DNA from: Cerioporus squamosus
Lineage: Eukaryota; Basidiomycota; Agaricomycetes; Polyporales; Polyporaceae
Direction: 5' to 3'
Length of the DNA: 64,000 nucleotides
Assembly (NCBI GenBank): GCA_022592435.1
Contig: JABYQS010000107.1
Span: 1 to 64,000 of the forward strand
Translations under genes and position numbers: made by a program
Part shown: one piece after another, positions 22,424-35,200 of the stretch
Layout of the letters: each line of letters starts with the position of its first letter
How positions within the stretch are numbered: the first letter of the stretch is position 1
Notes under the pieces: model-generated
Seen by the model: the letters and a program-made list of their open reading frames with translations, nothing else
Told to the model about the DNA's origin: nothing
The model's database searches: none

Positions 22424-25400
22424 CTAGGTGGGAGGCGACCTGGGAGGATCGAACGGGCTGTTTGGGTCCACGCCCGTCATATTCGCGAGATACGATCCCC
22501 AGTCGTCCAATCTGCAAACGTGGCCGTCAGTAGCGTACTCAACATGGAACACGGTACACCTGGGCTTACTCGAACGAAGTCGGAGCAGTGGACCACATCT
22601 CCAGCATGCTATCCGCGAAGGCTATGTTCTCCGCCGATGTCATGTCCACGTCCATGTCCCCGCTCATTGACATTTGATAGGGAGCACCGTCTGCTTGCTG
22701 AGGCGGGTACTGCGACTCTTGTGCGCTCGAGGGCGAAGGTGCAGACAGAGCTGACAACAGCGCGCTCAAGTCCGCCGCTCGCGTTGGGAACCCCGAAGTG
22801 TTCACGTCGAAGCCGGCTGTGTCGATAGGGGCACCCTGCAGCGACTCTGTTTGCGGAAGCGTGCTGGGTCCTGCCGCTGACTGTAAATCTCCAAAGAGGT
22901 CTAGGGACTGCGAACTCTGTTGCTGGGGAAGGAGGAAAGAGCTGAAGCCGTGATGGAAGGGCAATCTGCCAAGCTCTTCGGTATGGACTGGAAGAGAGAA
23001 GGACGGATCGGCGAACATGTTGCGGCTGGCATAGTCCGCATATGGTTGTGTGGCTTCGGTAGTACTCGCAGGCGCCGAGAAGCTGTAGAGCCGCGAGAGC
23101 AGAGGCTCGTCAGCTTGTGCCTGTCCGGAGAGCGACTTCGGATCCAGAGGGGAGGCTAGTGTGGTGTCTTGGGCGGGGCTGTCGACATCCTGTTGTCCAG
23201 CACCGAAGGCTTTCGATGCTTCAGGAGATGATAACTCCCCCATGGAGATAAGCCCGTTGAGTATGTCCCTGTGTAAGTGATCAGTGAAGACTCGAATTAC
23301 TGGGAGAGAAACAGACGCACCATAATCTACGCGCGTAATGTGTACTACACAGTGATGATCAGCCCGAGCGCACGCTAGAAATTGGGTAGACGTACTGTTG
23401 TTCAGACAGCTTTAGCATGTTCATGCACTTGTGGACATCCGCCATCGCGGACTGATTTGACACGCCAGACCTTCTACCTCCCCACACGTTCAGCAATAGA
23501 ACAAGGCCGGCAGTGAAAAGTGGCATCTGCAGTAGAGTGAGTCAACTCGATTCTAGGTACTACGAGTTACAACTTAACAACTTACGCGAGTTATTAGTTT
23601 GAACAAGAGTGGGGTGCTCGTCCTCTGCGTCAGTGTATCGAGGACATGCGTGCATGACCGTGCGGCGTTTGTGCATATCGCGAGAGAAGGGAAGGTGAGC
23701 CGAGAAGGTTTGCGGGGAGACGGGATGAACGGTCGATGTATGCATATCTGCAGGAGGTAGTAATGCGCATACAGTGTGGCCGATTGGTTCAGGAACACAT
23801 GGTCCTCTCGATTTGGATCCCACTGGACTGCAGAGACGGATGAGTCCTCAGATGCACGGCTAGGAATCATGATCGGGCACTAACGATGAGGAGGTACCAT
23901 GTCGACCCACTTGTTGAGCGCGGAGTCTAGCTCGGCCACGATCTTCTGCTCCCATTCAGGACCAATCATGCCGAGGATCGCCTTTGACTTGTTGATGGAA
24001 TACTACGTGCACTAAGATCAGATGATGAACGCAGAGGCACTCGCACGGAGGAGACTCACGATTGTGCGGGAGGCAAAAGCTAGGATCTTGAGGAGCCTGA
24101 TCAGGCAATTCGCGAACGAGACATATGACGGCCTCCCCTCAGGCTGCTTGAACGCTTGTTCTGGGTCGCTGTTGATCCAGTATTCATCGTCAACCTCCAA
24201 GAGAGGCTCTACGTCGAAGCTTGACCCCACATCAGTGTATAAAGAAGTGCGAAGACAGGACCACGACGTACTCCTCATCATGTATCGCACACGGCCGCCC
24301 AAGACCAAAGCTACAGATACTGTCGAAGATGATCAAAGCCCTGAGGCCATGTAGAGGTGAGTGTCATCAATTTACATGCTGCTAAACGAGATGCCCTACC
24401 AAAAGGCCCTCTTCATCAATTCATCCTCCACCGTAGGCCTCGTGTTGTACATCTTCTTGCGATGAGCACCCATATCCTGTGCCATGCGGAGGCCCAGTCC
24501 GATGACGGTCCAAATCCCCTGAGGCACATGCGTGCCCCATAAATATATCGATATGAGCTGCAGAATACACAATCAGTCGGACGTCTAGCACGACATCGCA
24601 CCGGAAGACGTACCACACATGTCTGCAAATCCTCCAGACGTGGCCTCTCCAAGTATGACCATCGCGCAGTTTCGACCTGCTCGAACCATCTCCATCCGGC
24701 GACCCGGCCGTCGTCCGTCAATACGCGCGAATCGTCGACCACCCGACTTCCGTTCGCACACACGAGCAATACGACAGCGCCGAAGCCTCGATCACGCAGG
24801 TGCAATTCGTCCTTGATCCCTTGCTCGAGGGTCGACCTGTGCAAGATCGGTACAAAGCGGTTGTACTGCGTAAAGAACGCATCGACTAGTTGCTCCATGA
24901 GATCCGGAGGAGGCCAATCGCGATACGGTGACGGAGTGGGCGTCACCGCACTCGTCTGTTTGCCAAGACGCCAAAGACCAATGACAGAGTCAGTCGACGG
25001 AACCCGGTGAACTGGGCAAACACTCACTGGCCCGGTTTCGGCTCGTCTCGGCGATCCCATGATATGGTCCCTGAGTGTACTAGGCTCTGCACTCATTGAC
25101 CGCTCCATCCCGACGTATCTCTGTTTCGTGTCTATGACGGTTTGCAGGAACAAGAGGCTGCTAGACTTCCCCTGATACCGTCGTGCTTGCAAAGGGTGGG
25201 TGAGGACGGGGACTTGCTGCAAGTTCTCCAGGATGATCCGACGAGCTTCCTCTTCATCATCGCTAGGTTCAAGTTCATCCGAGTCTATCAGGGGCGAGTC
25301 TGGCGGAGGTGGAGAGATGGCGTAAGCATTATGGGCGGATATGGATGAGTGCCGTGTGGTATTAGGTGGAAGGTTATCATTGGTGATCGGCAGCTGACCG

Positions 25401-26019
25401 GCGTCCAGTACGCTGTCGAAGACTTGCGGATTGTTGACGTTGACGTTGGGATGCAACTTCACGGCAGGAACCACTGGTTAGTACGAACTAAATCTCTATA
25501 CTTGACGTGCGCACCTGACCAACCACCTTCTCCATATTCTGAAGGCGGTCTTCAAGAATTTGGACATAACTATCAGCACGCCGATATTCATGAGCTTGCT
25601 GCGAAAGGAAACTGCGATATCAACTATTCAACTTACCTCTTGCTGGGTGGGCGAGTCTACAAGGGAATGAGTGATGATAAGGAGCCCGGGGATCGCCTGA
25701 CGCACATTGACAACCTCGTAAGTGCATTCAATACCCTGGTCCACACATCTCGAGCAACGGTGGTTGGGCATCTCGCCGCCATCACCTAACATAGGAGGTC
25801 GCTCGATGATTGCGAAACGCGACAAACTCTGGTTCACTTACAACGAACTGGCGATTGTTTGGCCCATCATCAGTCCCGCATGGCAAGAGGGACCGTGTCA
25901 AAAGGGAATCGAACGGACGTACTTTTCTTTCTCCTGCACAGATCACAGGCTCTCTGGTTCTTCTTCCGCTTGGGCTGTCCTCCCGCAAACGAGGAGGTGC
26001 ACTCTGCCGGCGTAGACAT
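22424..26019 (-). CDS. Zn2Cys6 (Gal4-type) transcription factor, paralogue 3
   Basis: Exon 1 (26019-25923), microexon (25842-25847) and exon 3 from 25785 give CDLCRRKKIRC ... RCSRCVDQGIEC with the same CX2CX6CX9CX2CX6C spacing. The coiled coil SYVQILEDRLQNMEKVVG is followed by the regulatory domain (DAFFTQYNRFVPILHRSTLE, FDVEPLLEVDDEYWINSDPE, NQSATLYAHYYLLQICIHRP). The Gln/Ser-rich C-terminal region (23243-22570) seems to end at a stop. A GTAAGC donor and GTTTGCAG acceptor extend it to ELDDWGSYLANMTG and a TAG at 22424-22426, matching paralogue 2's C-terminal motif. Start 26019 gives MSTPAECTSS; 26085 is an upstream alternative. A retrotransposon lies 277 bp upstream of the start. Confidence 0.9.
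25842..25847 (-). other. 6-nt microexon of regulator 3 (TTCGTT)
   Basis: Flanked by acceptor CAG (25850-25848) and donor GTAAG (25841-25837), between introns of 75 and 56 bp. Joining A + TTCGTT + GT gives Ile-Arg-Cys, identical to regulator 1 in position and sense. Confidence 0.88.
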
Positions 26020-26281
26020 GTTTCCGGCCGTGGAGGAAGTGTGGTTAATACACGGTTCAACTATCCTCCGTGTTGTGCGTGCCAAGGCTCGGACCCGGAC
26101 GCTGTGCTGTGCTCGCCGGCCGCTGGCACTGAGAGGTCCAGACTTATCACTTCGCCGGCCGTTCCTTCACGGAAAGAACACTCACCAGTAGTATTTGGTA
26201 TTAGGCAGGTGAGTACTGAGCGAACGAGAAACGTTGTCGATGTGTCGCCCCGGGCTTTCGGAACTTGTTGGGAAAGTTGGG

Positions 26282-26296
26282 GAAAGAGCAAATCAG
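26282..26296. repeat. Left target-site duplication of the LINE (15 bp)
   Basis: GAAAGAGCAAATCAG here matches 37518-37532 exactly. The two copies bracket the whole retrotransposon, and the bases beyond each copy differ. Confidence 0.85.
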
Positions 26297-28381
26297 GGGG
26301 CTCCTCTTCCTTACACCACCACCATGGTGTTTTTCCCACGATCCCTGGCCTCTCGGAGCGGCCATATCGTGGAACATATGTAGCTTCTAGATGTTCGAAT
26401 ACACGAGCTAGCAGTGTCATGCTATGCTATGTGCGACCTGTGGCCCTGTGCCCTTCGCTGCCTGCAGCGTGCCCCTCGTAACGAGAAGAGAGAGCGTGGC
26501 CGATGTGGCCTGGTCACTGATGACCGAACGCCTTGCGCGTTGTCTAGCCTGCTGGACTAGGGAGCCCCTAGAGGGAGAGCCCTGCTGTGATGCCTCGCCC
26601 TATCCACCTGGGCTATCTCCTCTTGCGCGAGCCTAGCATGGGTGGGGTCTCTGCGCGAATGTAGCGGACACCCGTGGGCCCCCGCTGGCAAGTCTTGGCG
26701 GGACCGCTATTTCGGCGCTCCAGGATCGCCGAGGTGCCTGGGACCTGGCGCCTGTGACTCCACGTGGATCTCGCGCTCTCGTGTGATATGTGTCTGCATG
26801 GGTGGAAGAGCGAAATGCAAGTGAGCGAGAGAGGGTCAAGCTAGGCTCTAAGTCTGCTCCTGTGCCCTGTAGCTGGGGGGGCCAGTGTACGACTGAGTAC
26901 TGAACCACGATACCCCTATGCGAGTATCACTGATATGGGGAAACCACGTGACTCTTGCTCGCTGACGACAACCTGCCTGGGCTGGGGACGCCTCGCCGGT
27001 ACGTCCTGCTTTTTTGGAAGACTTAGCAGGTAGAGTGAAGACCACAAGGATCAGTATTCGCCTCATGCATGGCACAAGTGACCGCGCTTGGAGGAAACAG
27101 GCAGCCGACGTCCCAGAAACTCATTTCTAACGCTCAGCAATCTGACTATATATCCTGCGCAAAGAGCATCCCATCTCGCCGTGTCTGCCTGCTCTCAATC
27201 CACCTCCACGAGACCCCAAGCCTCCCTGATGAGCTCTAGAAAGCAACCCGTGGGACGATCGGGCCCCAACCCATCCACAATCTGTATCCCACCGCCATTA
27301 CGCCCTCGCCACCTCCTCCTCATCGCAAGATGGACGGGTGCAAGTGCTGTTCATGCTGGACCGAGAGGGAGGATCCAGACGCACAGGTACACTCTGGTTG
27401 TGAAGCCAGATGGGCCTGTGGTGGAAGGAGGGATAGTCAAAATCCTGGCGGTCTCGCCGATCGCATACCTCGCACCTGAAGTACCTCTCGAAGAGCTTGA
27501 CACATACGACCCACACGTTGTTGGGCGTGTACGGGAGATACAGAGGATTGAGGTTGGAGTGGGACGGATGAAAGTGCAGAACCTGTGCTGTGGAAATGTG
27601 GTGGAGGAAGTGGAAATCGAGTTCCCATACTCGGCGGAGCTGTTTGGGCGGAAGGCGGGACGGCGGGAGAAGATGGAACTGGCTGCAGAAGGAGTGGAAG
27701 GAGCTCTAGGCCCCCTCGCGTGCGTCCGGCCATCGATGGTAGCTTCAGAGTGCCTAGGTACAGAGTGTACGCTAAAGAGACGTGTGGGAATCTAGCTGTC
27801 AATCCTGAGCACAAACTTTGCGCACCTTTGTAGAGATCGACAGCGGACTGTGCCTGGTGTGGTGGCCGCAAGAATCCGCCCACTGCTAAAAGGAAGTGCG
27901 AGACCATGATGACCGATCCCTGAGTGGAGAGGCACTGGGGTATGCTGAAGAGAGTGCCATGTGGCAGCGTACGTCCCAAACAGGAAGGCCGGAGCGCTGA
28001 CCTGCAGACAACGCGTGCTCTGCGAACCCTCTGCTTGCCGATGCCACAACGGCCGAACGACGCTGGCGCCTTTCTACCCGGGCAGTAACGTCTCTTCTCC
28101 TGGATCCTGCACACTGCCTGGGCTTTTTCTTTCCTCTCCTCCCTGACCACGCGACCTGCCTACTGCATGCTGCGACTTTGGCGCGACATCTCGATGACAG
28201 CGCGGGACTCTGGTTCCCCTGCGATTGGAGGAGAGCTGGCGAGGAATAGAAGGGACTGGCGAAGGCCGCGCATGCATAAGATGTATGTACTGAATTTTCT
28301 GCTCTCCCTTACCCCTGCTCTGCCCTGCCAGCGCACGCCCTGCCGTCGTCCATACGCTCTGCTCCTGCCCGCCCTAGCAAC

Positions 28382-31300
28382 ATGCAGCACATCGCCCCCC
28401 AAAACGACTCTCAGGCGACTCTTGTCGACCCGAGGACCCCTCGTGGATCACGTATCCTGGCCTATGCGACACCGTCGCCGGCTCCCCAAAATGGTGGTGA
28501 CGCGCTGGCCAACCACGCCGACACTGCTGGTGATGCTAGCGCCCGCTCGCTCACTCCCTTCGTCGTCAACGACACCTTTGACCAGTTGTCCCCGGCGCCG
28601 CCGCTCACGCAGGCGCGCCGCCCCCCTGCATCGCCCCTTGGGACGGAAGAAGTGGCCAGCCCGGACAAGAGCCACCCCGCTGCTGGCCAGCGCAACGAGC
28701 ATAAAGGAGAGGCTCCGGCTATGATCGCGCAACCCCAGGTATGTTCGCCGATGTGGCGCGACCTGTGTGTGGCTAATGTACACTTTGCGAAAAGCCGCGT
28801 CCCGCCACTGCTGCGACCCCCTCCCGTCTCCCTGACGCCTCCTCTGTGTCCACCATATCGTCCTGGGGAGCCTCCCCAACCGTTGAGGGTGCCCCGAGCT
28901 CGTCCCCATTGAGCTTCGATCTGGACTGGTCGGGCACGGCCACTCCGCCCTCGGACGCTCGGGCCGTCGTGCATGACGCGGCCCTGGGTACGGATGACCC
29001 TGTTGCCACGCGCTCGGCCACGGATCACGCTCTCCAGGGCGCTCTGGAGGACTCTGCCCTGCGCCAGAACCCTGGCATGGTTCTTGCTGGCCATGGATCG
29101 GCGGTGGCGGTGGACGAGCGTGACCGCGCACACGTGCCTTACGACGAGTTCAACATCCTCACCAGAGACCGCGAGCGGCACGCAGATGATGCCACCGATT
29201 ATTTCGCGTTCTTCAGTACCCCGCCCCTCTTCACGGACCCGCCGCACTACCGGAACCACGCAATTCAAAACCAGCCCCGCGGGCGTGAGGGAAGCCGTAC
29301 CCCGATTGCGTCCAACTATCGCTTTGGGCATGCAGAGGAAAGAAGGCAGGGCGAGGGAGCGCAGAGGATGGGCGACGACTATCGCGCGTTCTATAATGGT
29401 GAGCCGCCTCGTGCTCCTGCCCCTGTCAATGAGTCCCGGACAGCCCAAAAGAGATTCTGGATGGGCTCCCCAAACCCCGAAGACGTTCAGCGCGGTCTCC
29501 GTCGCCAGAGACAATCCGATTCCGCGAACGCATCGTCCGATGGAAAAGAGAAAACTGGGCTGAGATCCGACGATGGTAACCCGTGGGCGAGCGTGCAACG
29601 CCCAAGCAGGGATAGAGCATGGGATAATGGAGTAGCTCAGAGTTTCTGTCCTGTAGCGATGTCGACCCCGTCCTGCCCTAGTGTACCTACGCCTAACGGA
29701 CGCTACGTCATCCCAGGGACTCACTCTAACTACACTGATGCGGACGTCCCTGCCCCTCTGGTCTCCCCGAACAGCCTGGGAAGTCGGGTCCATGGTGCGG
29801 CCCTGCGCCGGCACTCTCCTGCGGCGCCTGCTCGGCCTGCTGGACGGAGCGCTGGATACCAAAACGCGCATGAGGACATCACTCTGCAGCAGGTGGATGG
29901 CGACGAGGTGATGCGCGACTGCGAACCTTCCCTGTCCCCTGCCGAAGAACGGCCGCATGCTGACAAGGGCAAAGGGCGAGCATCGAACCAGGAACGGGCG
30001 CAGGACTACTACACGGAGACCCGCCAGAACGAGGACGAGCGGGAGGACGGTTGGGCTGATGCTGACCTCCTCGAGGCCCGGCAACGCAGTCTTCGGCAAG
30101 CGTTGGTCGACAGGTCGCGACAGCCAGGTGCTGCGTACCAGCTGCAAACGGAGGGTGCGGGACCGTCGGGAGCGAGTAGCGCAAACGACAGACGCTCTCA
30201 AGCCCGGGCAGCATCTGATCGGGAGATGCGGGATGACTCCTCCTCGCAGAACCGACGGTGCCCTGAATATGGTGGTGAAGGTGAGGGAGGATGGTCCGGG
30301 AGACAGAGCGAAAGTGGCAGTCCGATGGCGGAGCACCCTGGATATGGACGTCGTGACCAGGACTGGACTGACTCCTACTACCCGGCGCCGAATACGAGAG
30401 CGGCCCAGCACATGGCGGACCGTCGCCCCAGGACCCAGTTACCTCTGTCGCCGCTTGCATGGCGAGCGCACCCCCCCCAGGAACGGGATCAGCGCTATCT
30501 GAGCGTGCAAACGGACGGTCCTGGCCTCTTGACGGACTACGGGCGGCGCGGGAGGGGGTGGGAGGATGAGGAAACAAACCGTGAAGGGACCCCGGCTCCA
30601 GCTGATGAGGATCGGGAGGACCAGGACATGGAGGATGAGGATGAGGTGCTGGACACGAGCCAGTGGATGCAAGAGGATGGCGAGATCCTGCCCTCTGCGC
30701 TCCGCGACGAACGGATGATGGCGCGCGACGAGCCCACTGACGTCCCGCGCGACGGCTTCCCTGTGATTCATTACGACGACCCGGAGTCGGCGTTCAGCGG
30801 GATGGCTGACGACTGGGTCCGTGAGATGTGGACCGACAGGCCGAAGACAAGCGTGTTCCTCGAAATCTTCAATTACAGGTATTCGGAAGATGATGCGTAT
30901 AACCGCAGGATCTCCGACGCACTCTCCTGGGCTTTCGAGAGCATCACGGGGGAAACTGGGTTTGACGTCGTCCCCCCGGAGCCGGAGGACCACCGCGCGC
31001 GTGCTCGTGACCTTCCCACCCTGTGGGCGGTACGGGGACTCTCCCCGAGGGGTGTAGCGAGAGCACTGGAAAGGTCAGCCTGGTCGTTTGCTGCCATATC
31101 CTTCTTTGTGTCGCCGAGGGCGGCCAGGATCCCGACATGGCTGTTCATGTTGGAGGGTTTCCTCACCGACAACGAGAAGAACATCAGGGCGGCCCTCATG
31201 AGAGCTCTCGACGGCCCGAGCATGCGGGAATGGATTGGCCAAATGACGGATGCAAACCCGGAGTTCGCGGGATGGTCGACTCCTGATGCTGTGGACGCTA

Positions 31301-31839
31301 TTCTCGGCACGCTCCGCCTCGACACCATGCAGTTGGGAAACGGAAACTATGTAACAAATGTCTATATGCGCTCCCGGACAAGGGACCCACGGGAGTGGCG
31401 GAGATGGATCGATGACCTCCGCTCCAGACGTTACCGGAGCTACGCGAACGGGACTGGACGGGTTCGCCACATCACGCCGTGTGGTGGATGTGGAAGCGTT
31501 AGCCACCCAATGCACTTGTGCCGGTTCCCCCGGATCGCGGGATGGAACGGGCCAGAGCAGGGTGACGGTGTCTTTGGTGAGCGGAGGAGACGCGAAAATG
31601 CTCCTGCCCCGGCGCATGGGGCTGGAAGGGGAGCGGGCACGAGCCGTGGTCGCGGTGGACGTGGCACCCCCCGAGGTGGTGGTGGTCCTCCGAGATGGGA
31701 CGAAAATGGAGCCCCGAGACAGAGGAGGAGTGAGAGGACAGCAACGAGGACTCCCGGGCGCAGGAGGGAGGGCCGTGACGGACACGAACCCAGGTCTCGG
31801 GATGGCCCGGGTGCTGGAAAGGGTAGGAGGCGTTTCTAG
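28382..31839 (+). CDS. LINE ORF1, gag-like RNA-binding protein
   Basis: Nucleic-acid-binding protein expected to coat the element's RNA. Exon 28382-28738 (119 codons from MQHIAPQNDSQ) joins across a canonical 56-bp GT-AG interval (28739-28794) to the long frame ending at 31839, about 1,130 residues in all. Most of the chain is charged and disordered (Arg, Asp, Glu, Pro). A folded, Trp-rich region lies at about 30.8-31.4 kb. A CCHC zinc knuckle at 31480-31521 (CGGCGSVSHPMHLC, CX2CX4HX4C) is followed by an RGG-rich tail. If the interval is not spliced, translation would have to start in the second frame (28846 or later). A 649-codon antisense frame (30411-28462) is a shadow of this ORF. Confidence 0.8.
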
Positions 31840-32215
31840 AGAACTCCATGTGTAATGACTGGGCGTGCGCAAGCGGTGACAAAGGCGACTGGTGGCCTGG
31901 TCTCCTGTACGTGAGGATGTCGCTCGTGTATCATAGTGATAGGAGTGGACTCCCTGCCTTGATGTAGTTTGATGTGGTTGCAATGTGATGGTGGTGAAGG
32001 ACTCGAAAAGAGCGACGACGATGGCAATCGACAACCGGTGATGGACGCGCCAGCTTGACATGCTGGAATCACGCAATCCGCAGGAGGCGACAGGGCGAAG
32101 CAGTAAACCCTGACGTATCCTGAGTAACGGAGGTCCGTAGAGCACTGAATTTACTGGCTCTCGAGTGCAGGTAAGTGCCCTACGTGCGAAATAAGGTCGG
32201 CCTATTCAGGCGTCG

Positions 32216-35200
32216 GTGGACCGTGCGCAAGCAAAAGTCTTGGCAACTGTGACTGCTCATTGTGGCCTCGACGACACCGCCTCTGGTACAAGGAATGGTA
32301 CCACGGGTTGGGGGAATGGCTGTGCCCCGACCGACAGTGCAGCTGCGAATACACAATCAACACATCATACTTCACCTACGGACGAAAACACTGGCTATGG
32401 ACTCTTGCGCTTCGCAGGGGAGGGAGGGGATTCGAGTGCCGGTGCTCAACGAGTTCCTGCAGATCTCCCGTGTGAGAACGGTAGCACTGGGGACGTAGTG
32501 AACGATGTACGACGAAGTGGCTCTGGGGAAATGGGCGATAGGCCCCGAAGACAGAAGAAGAAAGACAAATCGCGTGCCAGAATCAAGATCGCGACGCTCA
32601 ACATTAAGGGAGCTGGCGTGCGAAGGGCGGGTGTTCCTGACAAGTGGCTCACGGTCAACCAGATCATCCGGGACCAGAAGATAGCTATCCTTGCGGTCCA
32701 AGAAGCTCACCTCACGCAGGAAGATGTGGTGGGTATTAATGCGCTTTTTGAGGCGACGATGGTGGTATGGGCTAGCGCGGACCCGGAAAACGCTGTCGGC
32801 GCGCGTGGCGTTGCCTTTGCTGTAAACAAGAGACTCATAGCAGCCGAGGATGCGGTCGCCCGCGAGATTCGACCTGGGCGCGCACTGGCTTTGGATGTTC
32901 ACTGGACAAAGGGAAGATGGTTGAGGTTGCTAACAGTCTACGCACCCAATGAACCTGCCGCGAATGCGGAGTTCTGGAAGGGACTAAAGGTGGATTTGGA
33001 GGGCCAGAGAGGCCCGAAGCCGGACATAGTGCTGGGTGACTTTAATGTGGTGGAAGCCCCGATAGACCGTTTCCCGCCGCGCTCTGACCCTACGGCCCCT
33101 GTGAATGCCCTAGGGGACTTGATGGCAAGCTTGAGAATGGCTGACGGGCTCCGAAATGAGGAGCCGGAGACAAAGTGTTTCACTTTCCTCCAAGGGGGAT
33201 CCGGAAGCCAGTCTAGAATTGACCGCATCTATATTAAAAGAGAGCTGACTGACCTGGCGCATGAGTGGAGGACGGAGCCCCCGGGTGTCCCCACTGACCA
33301 CCTCCTAATGATGGCTGAGATAGTTAACTATGATGCCCCGCACATGGGGAGGGGTCGTTGGATGATTCCGGCGTCGGTGTTGGCCAGCGATAAGTTCCGT
33401 GCCGAGATGCTGGATGCGGGCCTGACAGCCCAGTCCGATCTGTTGGCGATGGGCCCCCGCACGCAGAAGACAAACCCTCAGACGATCCACACGAGGCTAA
33501 AGGAGCGCCTTGTGAGGGAGGCCCGCGCTATTGCAAAGAGAGAGGTCCCTGAGCTCAAGCGCCGGATGGCGGCCATGCAGAAGGACCTGGCGACGACCGT
33601 GAACAAAGAGGGTGACCCGTCAAATGACGAAGTAACCCATGCGGCTATTCTCCAGGATAAAATTGCGGATCTAGCGATCCAGAGTTTTGGGGCAAAACGC
33701 TCAGCCGTAGCGGGTAGAAATTGGGTCCAAGGTGAGACTATATGTAAGTATTGGACACGCCTAAACGTGACTCCCCTGCCTAGCACGGTCATACATGAAT
33801 TGCAGGACACGAGAAGTGGAGCGGGCGACGTGACGGAACCTGTATACACAACCAGATCGGATGCGATGGCTGAGATCGCAGCGACTCACTACAATTCCCT
33901 TCAGAGGGATCATGAGCTCGACACTAGGGCTGATGACCATAAAGTATGGATCGAGAATGCACTCGAAGGGTTTGATGTACGGCTGGAAGAGCCAGAGGTG
34001 GAGCGTATGGGTAATGAGTTCGCCAGAGATGAAGTGGAGATGGCAGTGAGAGAACTCGCCACGGGAAAGGTTGCTGGGATGGATGGGATCCCGGCGGAGC
34101 TTTGGAAGACGTACCTGGCAATGCACGACCGTGCGGATGATGCTGCCCGTAGCTTTGACGTAGCCGCCTTCCTGACGGAGGTCTTCAAAGATGTTGCGGC
34201 TCATGGCGCGCAAACGGGCTCGGGTTTTCTCGATGGATGGATCTGCCCTATTTATAAGTTAAAAAAGGATCGACGGCATGTAGTGAACTACAGACCGATC
34301 ACGATCCTGAACACTGACTACAAGGCGATGACACGAACCCTGGCAAAGCGTGTGGCGAGGGTTGCGGCGAATATAATCCACCCGGATCAAGCGGGTTTCG
34401 TCCCGGGGAGGAAGATCTTTGACCATATTAAGTTGATGAGGACCATGGTTGAGTACGCAGAGGCTGAAGAGGTAAATGGGGTCATAGTGGCCTTGGACCA
34501 AGAAAAGGCCTATGATCGGATTGATCATGCTTACCTATGGTTTGTTTTGGAAAGGATGGGGTTCCCGGCGTACTTCATACGCACAGTTAAACAACTGTAT
34601 GCTACTGCGGAGAGCCTTGTATACATAAACGGGGTGGCGAGCGCGCGCTTCAAAATCACAAGAGGAGTCCGACAGGGCGACCCCATGTCGTGCCTCCTCT
34701 TTGATATGGCGATTGAGCCTCTTGCACATGCGCTGAGGGCCTCGTCGCTAAGAGGCATACGAATACCAGGGGTGCAGGAGAGACTCATCGCTACTCTCTT
34801 CGCGGACGACACCACAATCTATCTGAGTAGGCATGACGACTATACGGTCCTCGACGCGGTCTTGGAAAAATGGTGCCGAGCGTCGAGGGCGAGGTTTAAC
34901 ACGGCTAAAACGGAGTACCTGCCGGTCGGGTCTAAACAGTTCAGAGATCGAATGATAACAGGAACGGATGACTCCCACCTGGTACGAACGATCCCAGAGG
35001 GTGCGAGAGTTGCCCAAGACGGTACCTCCTTCAGAGCGCTCGGTGCGTGGATTGGCAACAACCCTGACCACGAAAAGCCGTGGAGAACTATTGTTGCGGC
35101 TGTGAAAGAGAGGTTCGTTAAATGGGGACAGAGGAACCCAACTATGTATGGGAGAAGATTGATTGTGGGCATGGAGATTGCGGGGAGAACCCAGTTCATG

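Noticed and set aside
27088..27795. 235-codon frame as a host gene
   Set aside because: It falls inside the LINE 5' region as set by the target duplication and has no recognisable domain.
28462..30411. 649-codon antisense frame
   Set aside because: It lies wholly opposite LINE ORF1, is Arg/Ser-rich, and reflects the GC-rich sense codons.
31075..32145. 356-codon minus-strand frame
   Set aside because: Antisense to the end of ORF1; no domain recognised.
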